Part shown: positions 31,716-40,166 of the stretch, piece after piece
How the letters are laid out: each line of letters opens with the position of its first letter
How positions within the stretch are numbered: the stretch's first letter is position 1
From: Bacteroidaceae bacterium
GTDB taxonomy: Bacteria; Bacteroidota; Bacteroidia; Bacteroidales; Bacteroidaceae
NCBI GenBank assembly: GCA_024401115.1
Contig: JAKSLP010000005.1
Coordinates: 1 to 64,000 of the forward strand
Length of the DNA stretch: 64,000 nucleotides
Direction of reading: 5' to 3'
Made by a program: the position numbers and the translations under genes
The notes under the pieces: generated by a model
Seen by the model: only the letters and a program-made list of their open reading frames with translations
Told to the model about the DNA's origin: nothing
The model's database searches: none

Positions 31716-34700
31716 TTAACCAATATTCATTATTTTTCCTAACCGATCAAGTTTTACAGGAATACATACATCCTTTATCATTTCACCAGATACAGCACGT
31801 CCCATCTTATTCAAAGACTGATACTCAACTTTGTCTACAATAACATTTGCAGATTCCCATTTTACAAAATAACACTCAAAACCAGTAGAACTTACCATCC
31901 TATACAACCTTGAACGATCAATAGAAGAACTGTTCAACGAATTAAGATCTTCATGTTCTTTCGGAACATAAACCAAATCGCCTGGTGAAAGAACATATTT
32001 TGGCTCAATTCCCTGAGCATTGGCTGGAGCTGCCGAAAGCCCCTTCTTCAATCTGCTGATAGCTACATTTAATGGTATAGAGTCAAAGGTCCGTTTTGTG
32101 GTCTCTATTCCAGTCTTCTCATCCAACAAGGTCTGCTCGTATATAGCAAAATATAAATTGGTACCCTTTGCTGCTTCAACAAACTTTTTGGTCTTATTAC
32201 CATTCTCACCCAAAGCAAACTTACTTGCTTGCTCAAACCATCTTACTTTGTATATTGGTTTATGAGGAACGCCATTATTGAGGGCAACAATATTCTTATT
32301 CATCTGGTCAATACCATCAGGCGAGAATGCTAATTCCGGATTATTGTCGTTTGCTTCCAAATGGCGTAACAAGATTTGCTGAATTCCTGTATCTGTAATC
32401 TGTTGGATTTTCTTCCTATCAAACGTATCATCAAGTTTTTTGCGAACTGCAAAATAGCGCTCATTCTCTGTGTCGTGTGCATAATACCAGACCTCAATCT
32501 TGTTCAGATTGATATCACGCCATACATCTTTGTTATCTGCAAAGTACTGCTTGATCTGTTTTTCTTTGAAATTCAATTCAAGCATAGCTTTCAACTTCAT
32601 ACGCAAATCCTTATTTACCACACAACCCAAACTGGTGAGTGCCACCTTCAATGAAACCGTTTTCTTCATGCGAAGATTAACGTCTGCAAATACGGTGTCT
32701 TTGTGCATAGGTTTGCGTATTGCCCAGCGTTCTCCCTTTGTCTGATCTTTTTGTTCCTTCTTGCCGTCTTCGTTGATTACTGTATATTTGTTTGTGGCCT
32801 TATTGATTACGCGGATATTCTGTTTGACACTAACCACAGCGTCCATTAACACTTTCTGAACATCTGTAGTAAAGGTATCCCAAGGTTTATTTAGAACCCA
32901 TTTATAACCTCTATGATTATCCGTTGGCGTTTTGGTGCATAACAGATGCTGCAGGTCATAACGGGTCTCTTTGGCTGTGCTTGCAGCAGAAGAATTATTC
33001 AAATAATTCACAATACTACGGTTTGCGCAAGCAATCACTATTGCATCCATTGCATGATGGCGATGGTCAATGCGCTTTTTATTAAAACCTTTTTGAAGAT
33101 CAAGCGGCATACATGGAACCTCATGACCGTTACCATTGATGCAGGTAAAAGCTGATGTTCCGGAAATTTCGTTCATACGCTTGAAGCGGGGCATTATAAT
33201 TCTATTCCAAACATCATTGATACCCCAATCTTTCTTTAGCCGGTCGGTAATCTGACCTACACATGTAATGACATGCTTTGATACGCCCTCTTGCTCATCC
33301 TTTTCGCGAACAATATTGGAAAGAAGTGTCCGTACCAACTTACTGATATAGCGTGAATCATTGAGCTGACGAAGGATAAAATCATCAGGCAGTTCATCCA
33401 ATAGTAATCTTTTTGTCTTGGCTCTATTGTTGCCATAATGGTCTGCAACAAACTTGCGATACTGGTCTTCTGTAAGAATCTTAACATCCTTATTTTCGTT
33501 AATTTTAACAATTTCTCCTCCATGATTCTGAATAAATGTCAATCCCAACTGGTTATCCTTCAGTTTATTCACGGCAGACTCACAGATCACCTTATTGTTG
33601 AGTGAATCGTCAAAATACAATGACTGTGGTACCACATGCTCAATCTCATAAGCTGGTGTGAACAGCTTTCCAAGTGGTATCATCTGCCCTGTATATGGTG
33701 ATTGATACTTCTGCTCCAACCATAACTTATAACGTGTTACATCACTCTTGGAAGGACGTTTTGCTGCGTCTCTCTCTTTAAATTTCTTCAGTATATTATC
33801 AATATCATCGGGTATTTCAGAAACGCTACTCATAACACCATCTTCGTAGATACGCAACAGTTCCTGCTGACTTGGAGAATTAGGACGTACATTCTCAATG
33901 GCATAAGATGGATCCATGAATTCCATCAATAATGCTTTTATACGGAGGTTAGTTTCCTCATTTTTCAGTACATTCTCTGTTATCTGCTTGCGCTTATCGG
34001 CAGGATTCTTCAGCTCACGCCCCAGTTCAACATGGATTTCATCAATGTGACCGTATTTCTTCCAGATATCGCGTACTGTACGAAGAGTTTCCATAACCAC
34101 CTGTTCAACAATGGGGTTATTTAGTGAGTGTTGTTTGAAAGACTTTAAATAGGCATCAATATCCTTTGGAGATTGCCATTTCGCCAAATCTTTTGCTTCC
34201 GAATGACGACCATATACCACATAGCATGCTAACCAGAGAGGTAAACCCTTGAAATTGTCAATTGTACTTAACGTGCTGGCCTTTTCACGAACACGCATGG
34301 TAATACTTTCATCCACTTCTCCGTTGATGATATGATCTATGCGGCTCCTGGTAGAAACATCAATATTTATTTCTTTCCAATAGTTACCCATTCGCATCAA
34401 TGCCAGAAGTTTACGGATGGCTTTCTCTGAATAAGCACCATATTCGCTCTTAAATGGCGGACAGTTCTTGAATGCTTCAACAAAACTATCGGCATTATCA
34501 ATGCCATTTTTTTCAGTAAAACGTCGTAATGCACGTGTAAGCTCATTCTTGTCCAATACGGAATAAAGAATGTGCCACAACTTCATTTCCATCTCCTTGG
34601 TAAGCCTTGAAGCATCTATGCCTGCCTTCTTGAAACCATTCAATAATATATGTCTAGTTTCATTGCAGGGGTAATCCTTTTCCTCTACATAATTCCAACG

Positions 34701-36218
34701 ATACAATTTTTGAGCATTCTTGTTCAGGTTGAATGCTGGATACTGCAGAATCGTTTTTTGAGAAATCTCCTTACGGTTATTCAAATAGTCAAACAATGCC
34801 ACCCAATCCTCTTCATTTTTTAAAAACTGATCAGTTACTTCTTTGTCTGTTGATTTTTCGAAAAAACGCAATTTGGAAATGAAGTCCCACAAACGGAATT
34901 CCTGAAATATTGGGTTAGAGCGAGCTATACATTTCACGCCATATTCCTTCTTTTTGCCTGTTTTCTTATCGTTACCAAGATGAGATTCATAAGGACAGTT
35001 ATCAATCAACGACTTCTTAGATTTCAAAGGACGTTGGTAGAAAATGATGTCGTCAACAAACAGGTATTCAAACCCTTTAGACTTTATACTTGTACGGTAA
35101 TTATGGTTAGAAGGATAAAGCACTTGAATGCATTGCTCATACAAATCCTGATTATTCAATTCTGGATGAAAAATCTTTTGAGCACGAATTATCTGGCGCA
35201 ATTCCTCCTTATAGAATTTGCGTTCTACAGTACGTACCAGTTTGCCCTTAATCTTTTGAGTCGGATCTGCCAATAACGCATTAAATATGTACGCGCCAAC
35301 CGTGAACCCACTATTTTCAATATCCAACTCTGTTTTCTTTTTCAACAGTGTCCAATCCTCTTCCTTAGGCATACGGAATTTACGAGATACATTCCCTTCC
35401 TTGTCAATCTTAGGGGTTCCATCTGCATTAAGTTTGGTGGTAACGATAAATTCTTTAACCTTGCCCACCCAGTCAAGTGGAGTGCTACTGGTACGCCTAT
35501 ATATCATACCATTACCCAAATGCACATCATACCAGGTATCCTTGCCTTTTTTTTCGCCAGTATCAACAACTTTAATTACAATTTGAGCCAGATACTCTAC
35601 CAATTCATCTTGCTTCTGCTCTTCCTCTTCTCCACGTAACTGATAATAGCCTCTTTTTTGATTGAAGTTAAGCAAAATCCATGCCAGCTCCTGTTTGGTT
35701 ATAGCTTGGGTTAATGCCTTCTTTCTCAAATAGTAAATTGTCCAATCGTATGGTATCTTCTTTCCATCAGCAGCCAGTTCAGGATGGATCTGAGCAAACA
35801 AAGCAAGCATCTCTTCAAATGAAGAGTGGAAAACAAATTCATGACGGCCATCATCTCTTTTAGCCCATGCAATCTTAGGTTCGCTATCATCAATGAACTT
35901 TCCGTATCGATTTATTTTTCTTGAAAAATGATCAGGGAAAAAACCTAAAGTATCCAAGACCCTATTAAGGCGTTCTCTTCTTAACAATGCACGTTCATGT
36001 AAACGGCGAATTCCACGATGACTAGTACGATCAGCAGTGGCTGATACAGTATTTCCTCTGTCAAAATCGCTTAGCTGTGCTGCATCCATAGGAATTATAC
36101 GGCTATTGGCTGCAAGTATCTTTGTTACCTGATTACGATTTTCAGCTGTTGTTTCTGCACCTACTACTGCCCAACCTATAGAATTTGTACCCAAATCGAG
36201 GCCTAAAATATGTTTCAT
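31716..36218 (-). CDS. cas9: Type II-C CRISPR effector nuclease Cas9
   Basis: 1500 residues, large for subtype II-C. The RuvC-I motif LGLDLGTNSIGWAVV carries D8; RuvC-II EIHVELGREL carries E731; the HNH domain EIEHVVPQSLYFDDS carries H861 with the downstream NKVI/NKLKDNQ block; RuvC-III HHAMDAIVIA carries D1058. An arginine-rich bridge helix follows RuvC-I (RRLHERALLRRERLNR). All four catalytic residues are in place. The first ATG (36218) was chosen. A divergent tracrRNA starts about 90 nt upstream. The gene is AT-rich compared with the core genome, in keeping with acquisition. Confidence 0.97.
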   Translation of the reverse strand: MKHILGLDLGTNSIGWAVVGAETTAENRNQVTKILAANSRIIPMDAAQLSDFDRGNTVSATADRTSHRGIRRLHERALLRRERLNRVLDTLGFFPDHFSRKINRYGKFIDDSEPKIAWAKRDDGRHEFVFHSSFEEMLALFAQIHPELAADGKKIPYDWTIYYLRKKALTQAITKQELAWILLNFNQKRGYYQLRGEEEEQKQDELVEYLAQIVIKVVDTGEKKGKDTWYDVHLGNGMIYRRTSSTPLDWVGKVKEFIVTTKLNADGTPKIDKEGNVSRKFRMPKEEDWTLLKKKTELDIENSGFTVGAYIFNALLADPTQKIKGKLVRTVERKFYKEELRQIIRAQKIFHPELNNQDLYEQCIQVLYPSNHNYRTSIKSKGFEYLFVDDIIFYQRPLKSKKSLIDNCPYESHLGNDKKTGKKKEYGVKCIARSNPIFQEFRLWDFISKLRFFEKSTDKEVTDQFLKNEEDWVALFDYLNNRKEISQKTILQYPAFNLNKNAQKLYRWNYVEEKDYPCNETRHILLNGFKKAGIDASRLTKEMEMKLWHILYSVLDKNELTRALRRFTEKNGIDNADSFVEAFKNCPPFKSEYGAYSEKAIRKLLALMRMGNYWKEINIDVSTRSRIDHIINGEVDESITMRVREKASTLSTIDNFKGLPLWLACYVVYGRHSEAKDLAKWQSPKDIDAYLKSFKQHSLNNPIVEQVVMETLRTVRDIWKKYGHIDEIHVELGRELKNPADKRKQITENVLKNEETNLRIKALLMEFMDPSYAIENVRPNSPSQQELLRIYEDGVMSSVSEIPDDIDNILKKFKERDAAKRPSKSDVTRYKLWLEQKYQSPYTGQMIPLGKLFTPAYEIEHVVPQSLYFDDSLNNKVICESAVNKLKDNQLGLTFIQNHGGEIVKINENKDVKILTEDQYRKFVADHYGNNRAKTKRLLLDELPDDFILRQLNDSRYISKLVRTLLSNIVREKDEQEGVSKHVITCVGQITDRLKKDWGINDVWNRIIMPRFKRMNEISGTSAFTCINGNGHEVPCMPLDLQKGFNKKRIDHRHHAMDAIVIACANRSIVNYLNNSSAASTAKETRYDLQHLLCTKTPTDNHRGYKWVLNKPWDTFTTDVQKVLMDAVVSVKQNIRVINKATNKYTVINEDGKKEQKDQTKGERWAIRKPMHKDTVFADVNLRMKKTVSLKVALTSLGCVVNKDLRMKLKAMLELNFKEKQIKQYFADNKDVWRDINLNKIEVWYYAHDTENERYFAVRKKLDDTFDRKKIQQITDTGIQQILLRHLEANDNNPELAFSPDGIDQMNKNIVALNNGVPHKPIYKVRWFEQASKFALGENGNKTKKFVEAAKGTNLYFAIYEQTLLDEKTGIETTKRTFDSIPLNVAISRLKKGLSAAPANAQGIEPKYVLSPGDLVYVPKEHEDLNSLNSSSIDRSRLYRMVSSTGFECYFVKWESANVIVDKVEYQSLNKMGRAVSGEMIKDVCIPVKLDRLGKIMNIG

Positions 36219-36243
36219 GGTTATCAATTTGTTTATTTTTCCA

Positions 36244-36301
36244 CAAAAATAGTATTTTTTTAATAATTATTACAGAAAAACGAATGGTTTTTGTAAATTT
36301 G
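36244..36301. promoter_or_regulatory. Divergent promoters for cas9 and tracrRNA
   Basis: TATTTTTG on the minus strand (36244-36251) precedes cas9. TAAATTTG on the plus strand (36294-36301) precedes the anti-repeat. Neither has a clear -33 box. Confidence 0.55.
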
Positions 36302-36305
36302 CACT

Positions 36306-36395
36306 TGTAAGCAAATCACAATAAGGATTATTCCGTTGTGAAAACATTAGGTCCCATTGCCATCGTCCTTTAACGGTGGCTTTCTTTATTATTAT
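36306..36395 (+). ncRNA. tracrRNA of the type II-C system
   Basis: TTGTAAGCAAATCACAA (36305-36321) is the exact reverse complement of the repeat's 5' segment TTGTGATTTGCTTACAA. It is followed by a small nexus hairpin GGATTATTCC and GTTGTGAAAACAT, reminiscent of the Neisseria Cas9 tracrRNA core (ACAATAAGG...TGAAAA). A terminator hairpin GCCATCGT-CCTTTA-ACGGTGGC (36359-36380) with a T-rich tail ends it. The promoter box TAAATTTG places the start just at the anti-repeat. The ends are estimates. Confidence 0.88.
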
Positions 36396-36504
36396 ACCTC
36401 TGCTTAGTTAGAAGTTATTGTTACACTTTTTTATAGTTTTTTATTAGTACCTTTTGTGGTGCCAATAGTTACAGGAAAAACAAATCGCTTATTTCTGTTC
36501 AAGA

Positions 36505-36975
36505 ATGCAAAAGGGAATGCTAAACGAATTTCCAACTAGAATACGAACCATGATAGTGGGTCCTAAGGAACCTGCTGAGGACTGCTTTATCACAGCCTAT
36601 AATATGGGGCGTGACGGAGCGGAGAATGAATATTTCCTGAAGGACTGGCGCATTCCATGCGGTAGTGATCTGCACCGGATGCTGGTAAAGGATAAACGCT
36701 TTAATGTGGATAGGGTGAAACCTGTAAAGCAGAATGGGCATGTGTATATAGAGCTGCATGTGCATACCACCACTCCTGGTGAGCCTAAGGATATCTCGGG
36801 CAGTAACCACCCGGATGTGAATGTTTATCTGCTGGATAAGGATGAGGTGTGGATTGATGACGAAAGGGATGATTATCCCGATGATGAGATGGAGGAAGAA
36901 GAGTTCCAGGTTTATCACTATCGGGTAATCTATGACGAGAACAGCCGGTATATCGGGATGGTGGAGAAAGGGTGA
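36505..36975 (+). CDS. Hypothetical protein, acidic
   Basis: 156 residues with no signal peptide or transmembrane segment. Visible features are FPTRIRTMIVGPKEPAEDCF (near the start), YFLKDWRIPCGSDLHRML and VYIELHVHTTTPGEPKDISG (in part), then an acidic stretch DDERDDYPDDEMEEEE. I do not recognise a family. It lies alone downstream of the tracrRNA terminator and upstream of a strong hairpin. It could be CRISPR-adjacent cargo or part of a mobile stretch; nothing ties it to Cas function. Confidence 0.5.
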   Translation: MQKGMLNEFPTRIRTMIVGPKEPAEDCFITAYNMGRDGAENEYFLKDWRIPCGSDLHRMLVKDKRFNVDRVKPVKQNGHVYIELHVHTTTPGEPKDISGSNHPDVNVYLLDKDEVWIDDERDDYPDDEMEEEEFQVYHYRVIYDENSRYIGMVEKG

Positions 36976-37046
36976 AACCTCTACTGATTTCCAAGTATCG
37001 GGCGAAGATTTATTCGGATGCCCTTGGTTTTGCTCCATTTGTGATG

Positions 37047-37101
37047 ACATCGGGGACTGGTCCGGTGACACGTGAAGTGTGTCACGGCCTATCCCCGATG
37101 T
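37047..37101. terminator. Long two-part hairpin downstream of the hypothetical gene
   Basis: The outer stem ACATCGGGGA / TCCCCGATGT encloses an inner CCGGTGACAC / GTGTCACGG stem. A T-rich stretch follows. Confidence 0.75.
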
Positions 37102-37105
37102 TTCT

Positions 37106-37190
37106 ATAAGCGATTTTGTTCGCAGATTGTTCATAAAGAGAGAGATAGCTAAGGCGTGCCAGTGATGGTACGCCTTAGTGATTTAGTATG
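37106..37190. repeat. Dispersed repeat family 2, copy A
   Basis: Shares about 85 bp with copy C: TATAAGCGATTTTGTT, GTTCATAAAGAGAGAGA and the hairpin AAGGCGTGCCAGTGATGGTACGCCTT (in two arms). With copy B it also shares the following CCATATTAATGTGCCA (37210-37227). Confidence 0.8.
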
Positions 37191-37287
37191 TCAGGGACAG
37201 ATAGTGGGTGCCATATTAATGTGCCATGCCCCTAAGCCACATTCTACCGAGTTCTTGTAGAGCTTTCCAACATTTTCTCATCAAAAT

Positions 37288-37318
37288 TTTGTTTGGTCGC
37301 GAATTTCCGCTACATTTG
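37288..37318 (+). promoter_or_regulatory. Promoter of Rpn-family gene 2
   Basis: TTTG (37288-37291), 19 nt and TACATTTG (37311-37318) lie 11 nt before the ATG at 37330. Confidence 0.7.
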
Positions 37319-37329
37319 CAGCAGAACGT

Positions 37330-38409
37330 ATGGCTTATAGTAAGCATCAAGGCAAGAAGGCTCAGAAGAGCAGCTTGCCACAGAGTTCCGCTACTCCATC
37401 GAAGACAAATATGGGTGGAGTTCAGAGAGGCCGAAAGCCCCTGAATTTGAAAACCGATACCGGTTTCAAGCATATTTTCAGTGAAAAGGTGTTCATGATA
37501 GATTTCCTGAATAACCTTTTAGGCCGTGAGGACAAGATCATCGACGTGACTTACAATCCCACGGAAACACTGCCTCCGCATTTGGATGGCAAAAAAGTGA
37601 TCTATGATTTGAGTTGCACCACCGACAAGGGAGAGTTCTTCGTGGTGGAGATGCAGTATGAGAAGCATCCTTATTTCAAGGACCGTGCCATCTATTACAT
37701 GTCCCGGCAGATAGACAAGCAGCTGAATGCCAAGACCAAGAAGAGCCGAAGGCAGATGAAGGACGAGGGCAAGGAATTTGCCGACGTCTACCGTCTGGAG
37801 CCTGTGTACGGGGTTTTCATCATGAACTTCCACTTGGATTCCAGTCATCCGCGGCTGATGAGGGATGTGATGTTCTGCGACCACCTTGATAACGGGCGGG
37901 TGTTCTATGATCAGGTGAGGATGTTCTTTCTGGAACTGCCCGAGGTGCAAAGCGAAGAGGATTGTGACAATGGTTTAAAACAATGGCTGTATATGATTCG
38001 TAACATGGAAAAACTTAAGGACGATATAAGGTTTGCCAAGAATAACCCGATATTCCTGGAGCTGATGGAGCGTGCCGATGAGGGAACATTGACCGAAGCT
38101 GAGGAGGAAGCCTATTTTCATGAACTGAACAATTTCCTGATATGGAACTCCATGTTGGGAGAAAAGTTTGAGAAGGGTATGGCCGAAGGCAGAGCCAAAG
38201 GAGAAGCAATAGGTAGAGCTGAAGGAGAAGCCATAGGTAGAGCTGAAGGTAGAGCTGAAGGTAGAGCTGAAGGTAGAGCAGAAGGTAAAGCAGAAGGTAA
38301 AGCAGAAGGTAAAGCAGAAATTGCAAAGAACCTAAAGAATTTAGGTTCTCCATTAGAAATCATATCCCAAGCTACAGGCTTAACCCTTGAAGAGATAGAG
38401 AAACTTTAA
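37330..38409 (+). CDS. Rpn-family PD-(D/E)XK nuclease / putative transposase, paralogue 2
   Basis: 359 residues. It has the core motifs LKTDTGFKHIFSE, KIIDVTYNPTETLP, VIYDLSCTTDKGEFFVVEMQ (D...ExQ) and FKDRAIYYMSRQ. The C-terminus has a run of AEGRAEG / AEGKAEG repeats encoded by 12-bp units (38181-38320), then a helix and the same HTH-like tail as the paralogue at 17568 (ATGLTLEEIEKL). The N-terminal 27 residues are basic and low in complexity; the ATG at 37411 is a possible alternative start. The family promotes recombination in E. coli and is widespread in Bacteroidales accessory DNA. Confidence 0.86.
   Translation: MAYSKHQGKKAQKSSLPQSSATPSKTNMGGVQRGRKPLNLKTDTGFKHIFSEKVFMIDFLNNLLGREDKIIDVTYNPTETLPPHLDGKKVIYDLSCTTDKGEFFVVEMQYEKHPYFKDRAIYYMSRQIDKQLNAKTKKSRRQMKDEGKEFADVYRLEPVYGVFIMNFHLDSSHPRLMRDVMFCDHLDNGRVFYDQVRMFFLELPEVQSEEDCDNGLKQWLYMIRNMEKLKDDIRFAKNNPIFLELMERADEGTLTEAEEEAYFHELNNFLIWNSMLGEKFEKGMAEGRAKGEAIGRAEGEAIGRAEGRAEGRAEGRAEGKAEGKAEGKAEIAKNLKNLGSPLEIISQATGLTLEEIEKL
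38181..38320 (+). repeat. 12-bp tandem repeats inside Rpn gene 2
   Basis: Units like GGTAGAGCTGAA and GGTAAAGCAGAA repeat head to tail. The 12-bp length keeps the frame, so copy-number changes would alter only linker length. Confidence 0.85.
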
Positions 38410-38420
38410 TTATTCACCAT

Positions 38421-38452
38421 AGAATGCCATCCGGAAAGGGTGGCATTTTTTC
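38421..38452 (+). terminator. Terminator after Rpn gene 2
   Basis: AGAATGCCATCC, GGAAA loop and GGGTGGCATTTTTTCT. A similar stem occurs at 23587-23612. Confidence 0.85.
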
Positions 38453-38561
38453 TGTTTTATGTCAGCAATATTCATATGGCATAAACAGTTCAACACATAC
38501 AAACATATTTGATAAATCGCAACTATCTGCTGATTTTATCTTTTATAATGGATAAAATTAC

Positions 38562-38569
38562 TATCTTTG
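38562..38569 (+). promoter_or_regulatory. Promoter -7 box of the AAA ATPase
   Basis: TATCTTTG, 24 nt before the ATG at 38594. Confidence 0.55.
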
Positions 38570-38593
38570 CCGAGACTTTAAATTATACAGGAT

Positions 38594-39802
38594 ATGAAAA
38601 TACTCTATAGGCAAAAATATATAGATCAGATTGAGAAGTATCTGGGTAAGGACTATATCATCGTACTGGTAGGTCAGAGACGCGTAGGCAAAAGCTACAC
38701 TCTGAAAATGATCCGTAACCTGAAGGAGAAAGATGCCAACAATAATATCATCTTTGTTGACAAGGAAAAGGAACAGTTCGATTTCATCAAGAACTATCAG
38801 GATCTGAATGAGTATATAAAGGACAAGTATGTTCATGGGAAAATGAACTACATACTTGTGGATGAGATTCAGGACATAGAAGGCTTTGAGCGCACCGTAC
38901 GCAGCTTCAACACAGAACCAGATGCAGAGGTCATCATAACTGGCAGCAATGCCAAAATGTTGAGTGGAGACCTGAGTACACTGATTGGCGGCCGATATAA
39001 GGAAATATACATCCAGTCACTAAGCTACCAGGAGTTCCTGCAGTTCCATCAGCTTACAGACAGCGATGACTCTCTGGCCAAGTACATACAATTTGGCGGA
39101 CTTCCAGGATTGGTAAAGATTGGCCTTGATGAGGACGATGCAAGGGAATACCAGAAGGATATCTATAATACGGTACTCTTGAAAGATGTAATACTGAGGA
39201 ACAACATCAGGAACGTGGTGTTTCTGGAGAATCTTACAAGATTCCTTGCTGACAATATAGGAAAACTGATCTCTGCCAACAGTATTGCCAAATACATGAA
39301 GTCGCAAGGGCAATCCATCACCTCTACAACAATCATTGAGTATATCAAATATCTTGCAGAAACATACATCCTCCATAAGGTAAACCGATACGATATCCAT
39401 GGAAAGAAACTTTTTGAAAGCAATGACAAGTTCTACTTTGAGGATCATGGTGTAAGAAATGCACTGGTTGGCGGCAGTCGTGAAGGAGACATTGAGAAAA
39501 ACATTGAAAACATCATTTATCAGCAACTGATCCGAATGGGCTATGAGGTAACCGTAGGACAACTGCAAGCTGGCGAAATTGACTTTGTATGTTCAAAGAA
39601 AGGTGGAAGCCGGTTGTACATCCAGGCATCATACATCATTGCTGATGAAGAGACACGCAAGAGAGAATTCGGCCATCTGGAATCCATAAAGGACAATTAT
39701 CCAAAGTATGTGATATCTATGACTCCCCTGGTGAGAAAGAATGATGACAATGGCATCACTCATTTAGGACTGAGGACATTCCTGATGTTGGAAGGACTAT
39801 AG
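38594..39802 (+). CDS. AAA ATPase (AAA_14/DUF4143) with degenerate nuclease motif
   Basis: 402 residues. Walker A is VGQRRVGKSYTLK near residue 30, Walker B YILVDEIQDIEGFE near residue 90, and the sensor IITGSNAKML follows. The DUF4143 region covers the C-terminal half (NTVLLKDVILRNNIRN, FYFEDHGVRNALVGG). In related proteins the end carries D...ExK (as in the paralogue at 15855); here EIDFVCSKKGGSRLYIQAS has Q and S instead of E and K, so the nuclease-like site looks inactive. The gene lies between dispersed repeats A and B. Confidence 0.8.
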   Translation: MKILYRQKYIDQIEKYLGKDYIIVLVGQRRVGKSYTLKMIRNLKEKDANNNIIFVDKEKEQFDFIKNYQDLNEYIKDKYVHGKMNYILVDEIQDIEGFERTVRSFNTEPDAEVIITGSNAKMLSGDLSTLIGGRYKEIYIQSLSYQEFLQFHQLTDSDDSLAKYIQFGGLPGLVKIGLDEDDAREYQKDIYNTVLLKDVILRNNIRNVVFLENLTRFLADNIGKLISANSIAKYMKSQGQSITSTTIIEYIKYLAETYILHKVNRYDIHGKKLFESNDKFYFEDHGVRNALVGGSREGDIEKNIENIIYQQLIRMGYEVTVGQLQAGEIDFVCSKKGGSRLYIQASYIIADEETRKREFGHLESIKDNYPKYVISMTPLVRKNDDNGITHLGLRTFLMLEGL

Positions 39803-39832
39803 GGCGTTGACTGATTCTTCGGGTTAATTTAT

Positions 39833-39925
39833 GCATCGAGAGAGAAAGCTAAGGCGTGCCATATGGTACGCCTTAGTGTTTTAGTATAAAAGGCACTGAC
39901 ACGCCATATTAATGTGCCAAGCGCC
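39833..39925. repeat. Dispersed repeat family 2, copy B
   Basis: AGAGAGAAAGCTAAGGCG, a shorter hairpin loop (CCATATGG centre), TACGCCTTAGTGTTTTAGTA, then CCATATTAATGTGCCA shared with copy A. Confidence 0.8.
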
Positions 39926-40007
39926 TATCCTCGTATCACCCAAGACCTCTATATTAAGGTGTATCGATCAATTTCTGTTTGCGAACACAAAAATATTCTG
40001 CAAATAT

Positions 40008-40038
40008 TTTGCTGGAAACAAAATGTTATGTATATTTG
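40008..40038 (+). promoter_or_regulatory. Promoter of the porin / P-II / AmtB operon
   Basis: TTTG (40008-40011), 19 nt and TATATTTG (40031-40038), a perfect match to the consensus. Confidence 0.75.
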
Positions 40039-40166
40039 CACCGAAAATTACAAAATGTTAAGTTTGTTTGACATTGTAGCGACAATGTGGTGTTTATAAT
40101 TAAGTATAAAAAGCAATATGACATTAAATATAATAAGAGAGTTTAATATATTGTTGATTGTTTTTT

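Larger units (their letters stand above)
36976..37329. other. Intergenic region with terminator and repeat copy A
   Basis: No gene was found in 354 bp. It contains a long hairpin (37047-37101), dispersed repeat copy A (37106-37190) and the promoter of Rpn gene 2. Confidence 0.7.
39803..40166. other. Intergenic region with repeat copy B and the porin promoter
   Basis: No gene was found in 364 bp. It contains repeat copy B (39833-39925), the promoter at 40008-40038, and then a leader of about 120 nt before the porin ATG. Confidence 0.7.

Noticed and set aside
38015..38353. Minus-strand frame with a striking LLYLLLYL repeat
   Set aside because: It is the reverse of the 12-bp AEGRAEG repeats of Rpn gene 2, not a membrane protein.
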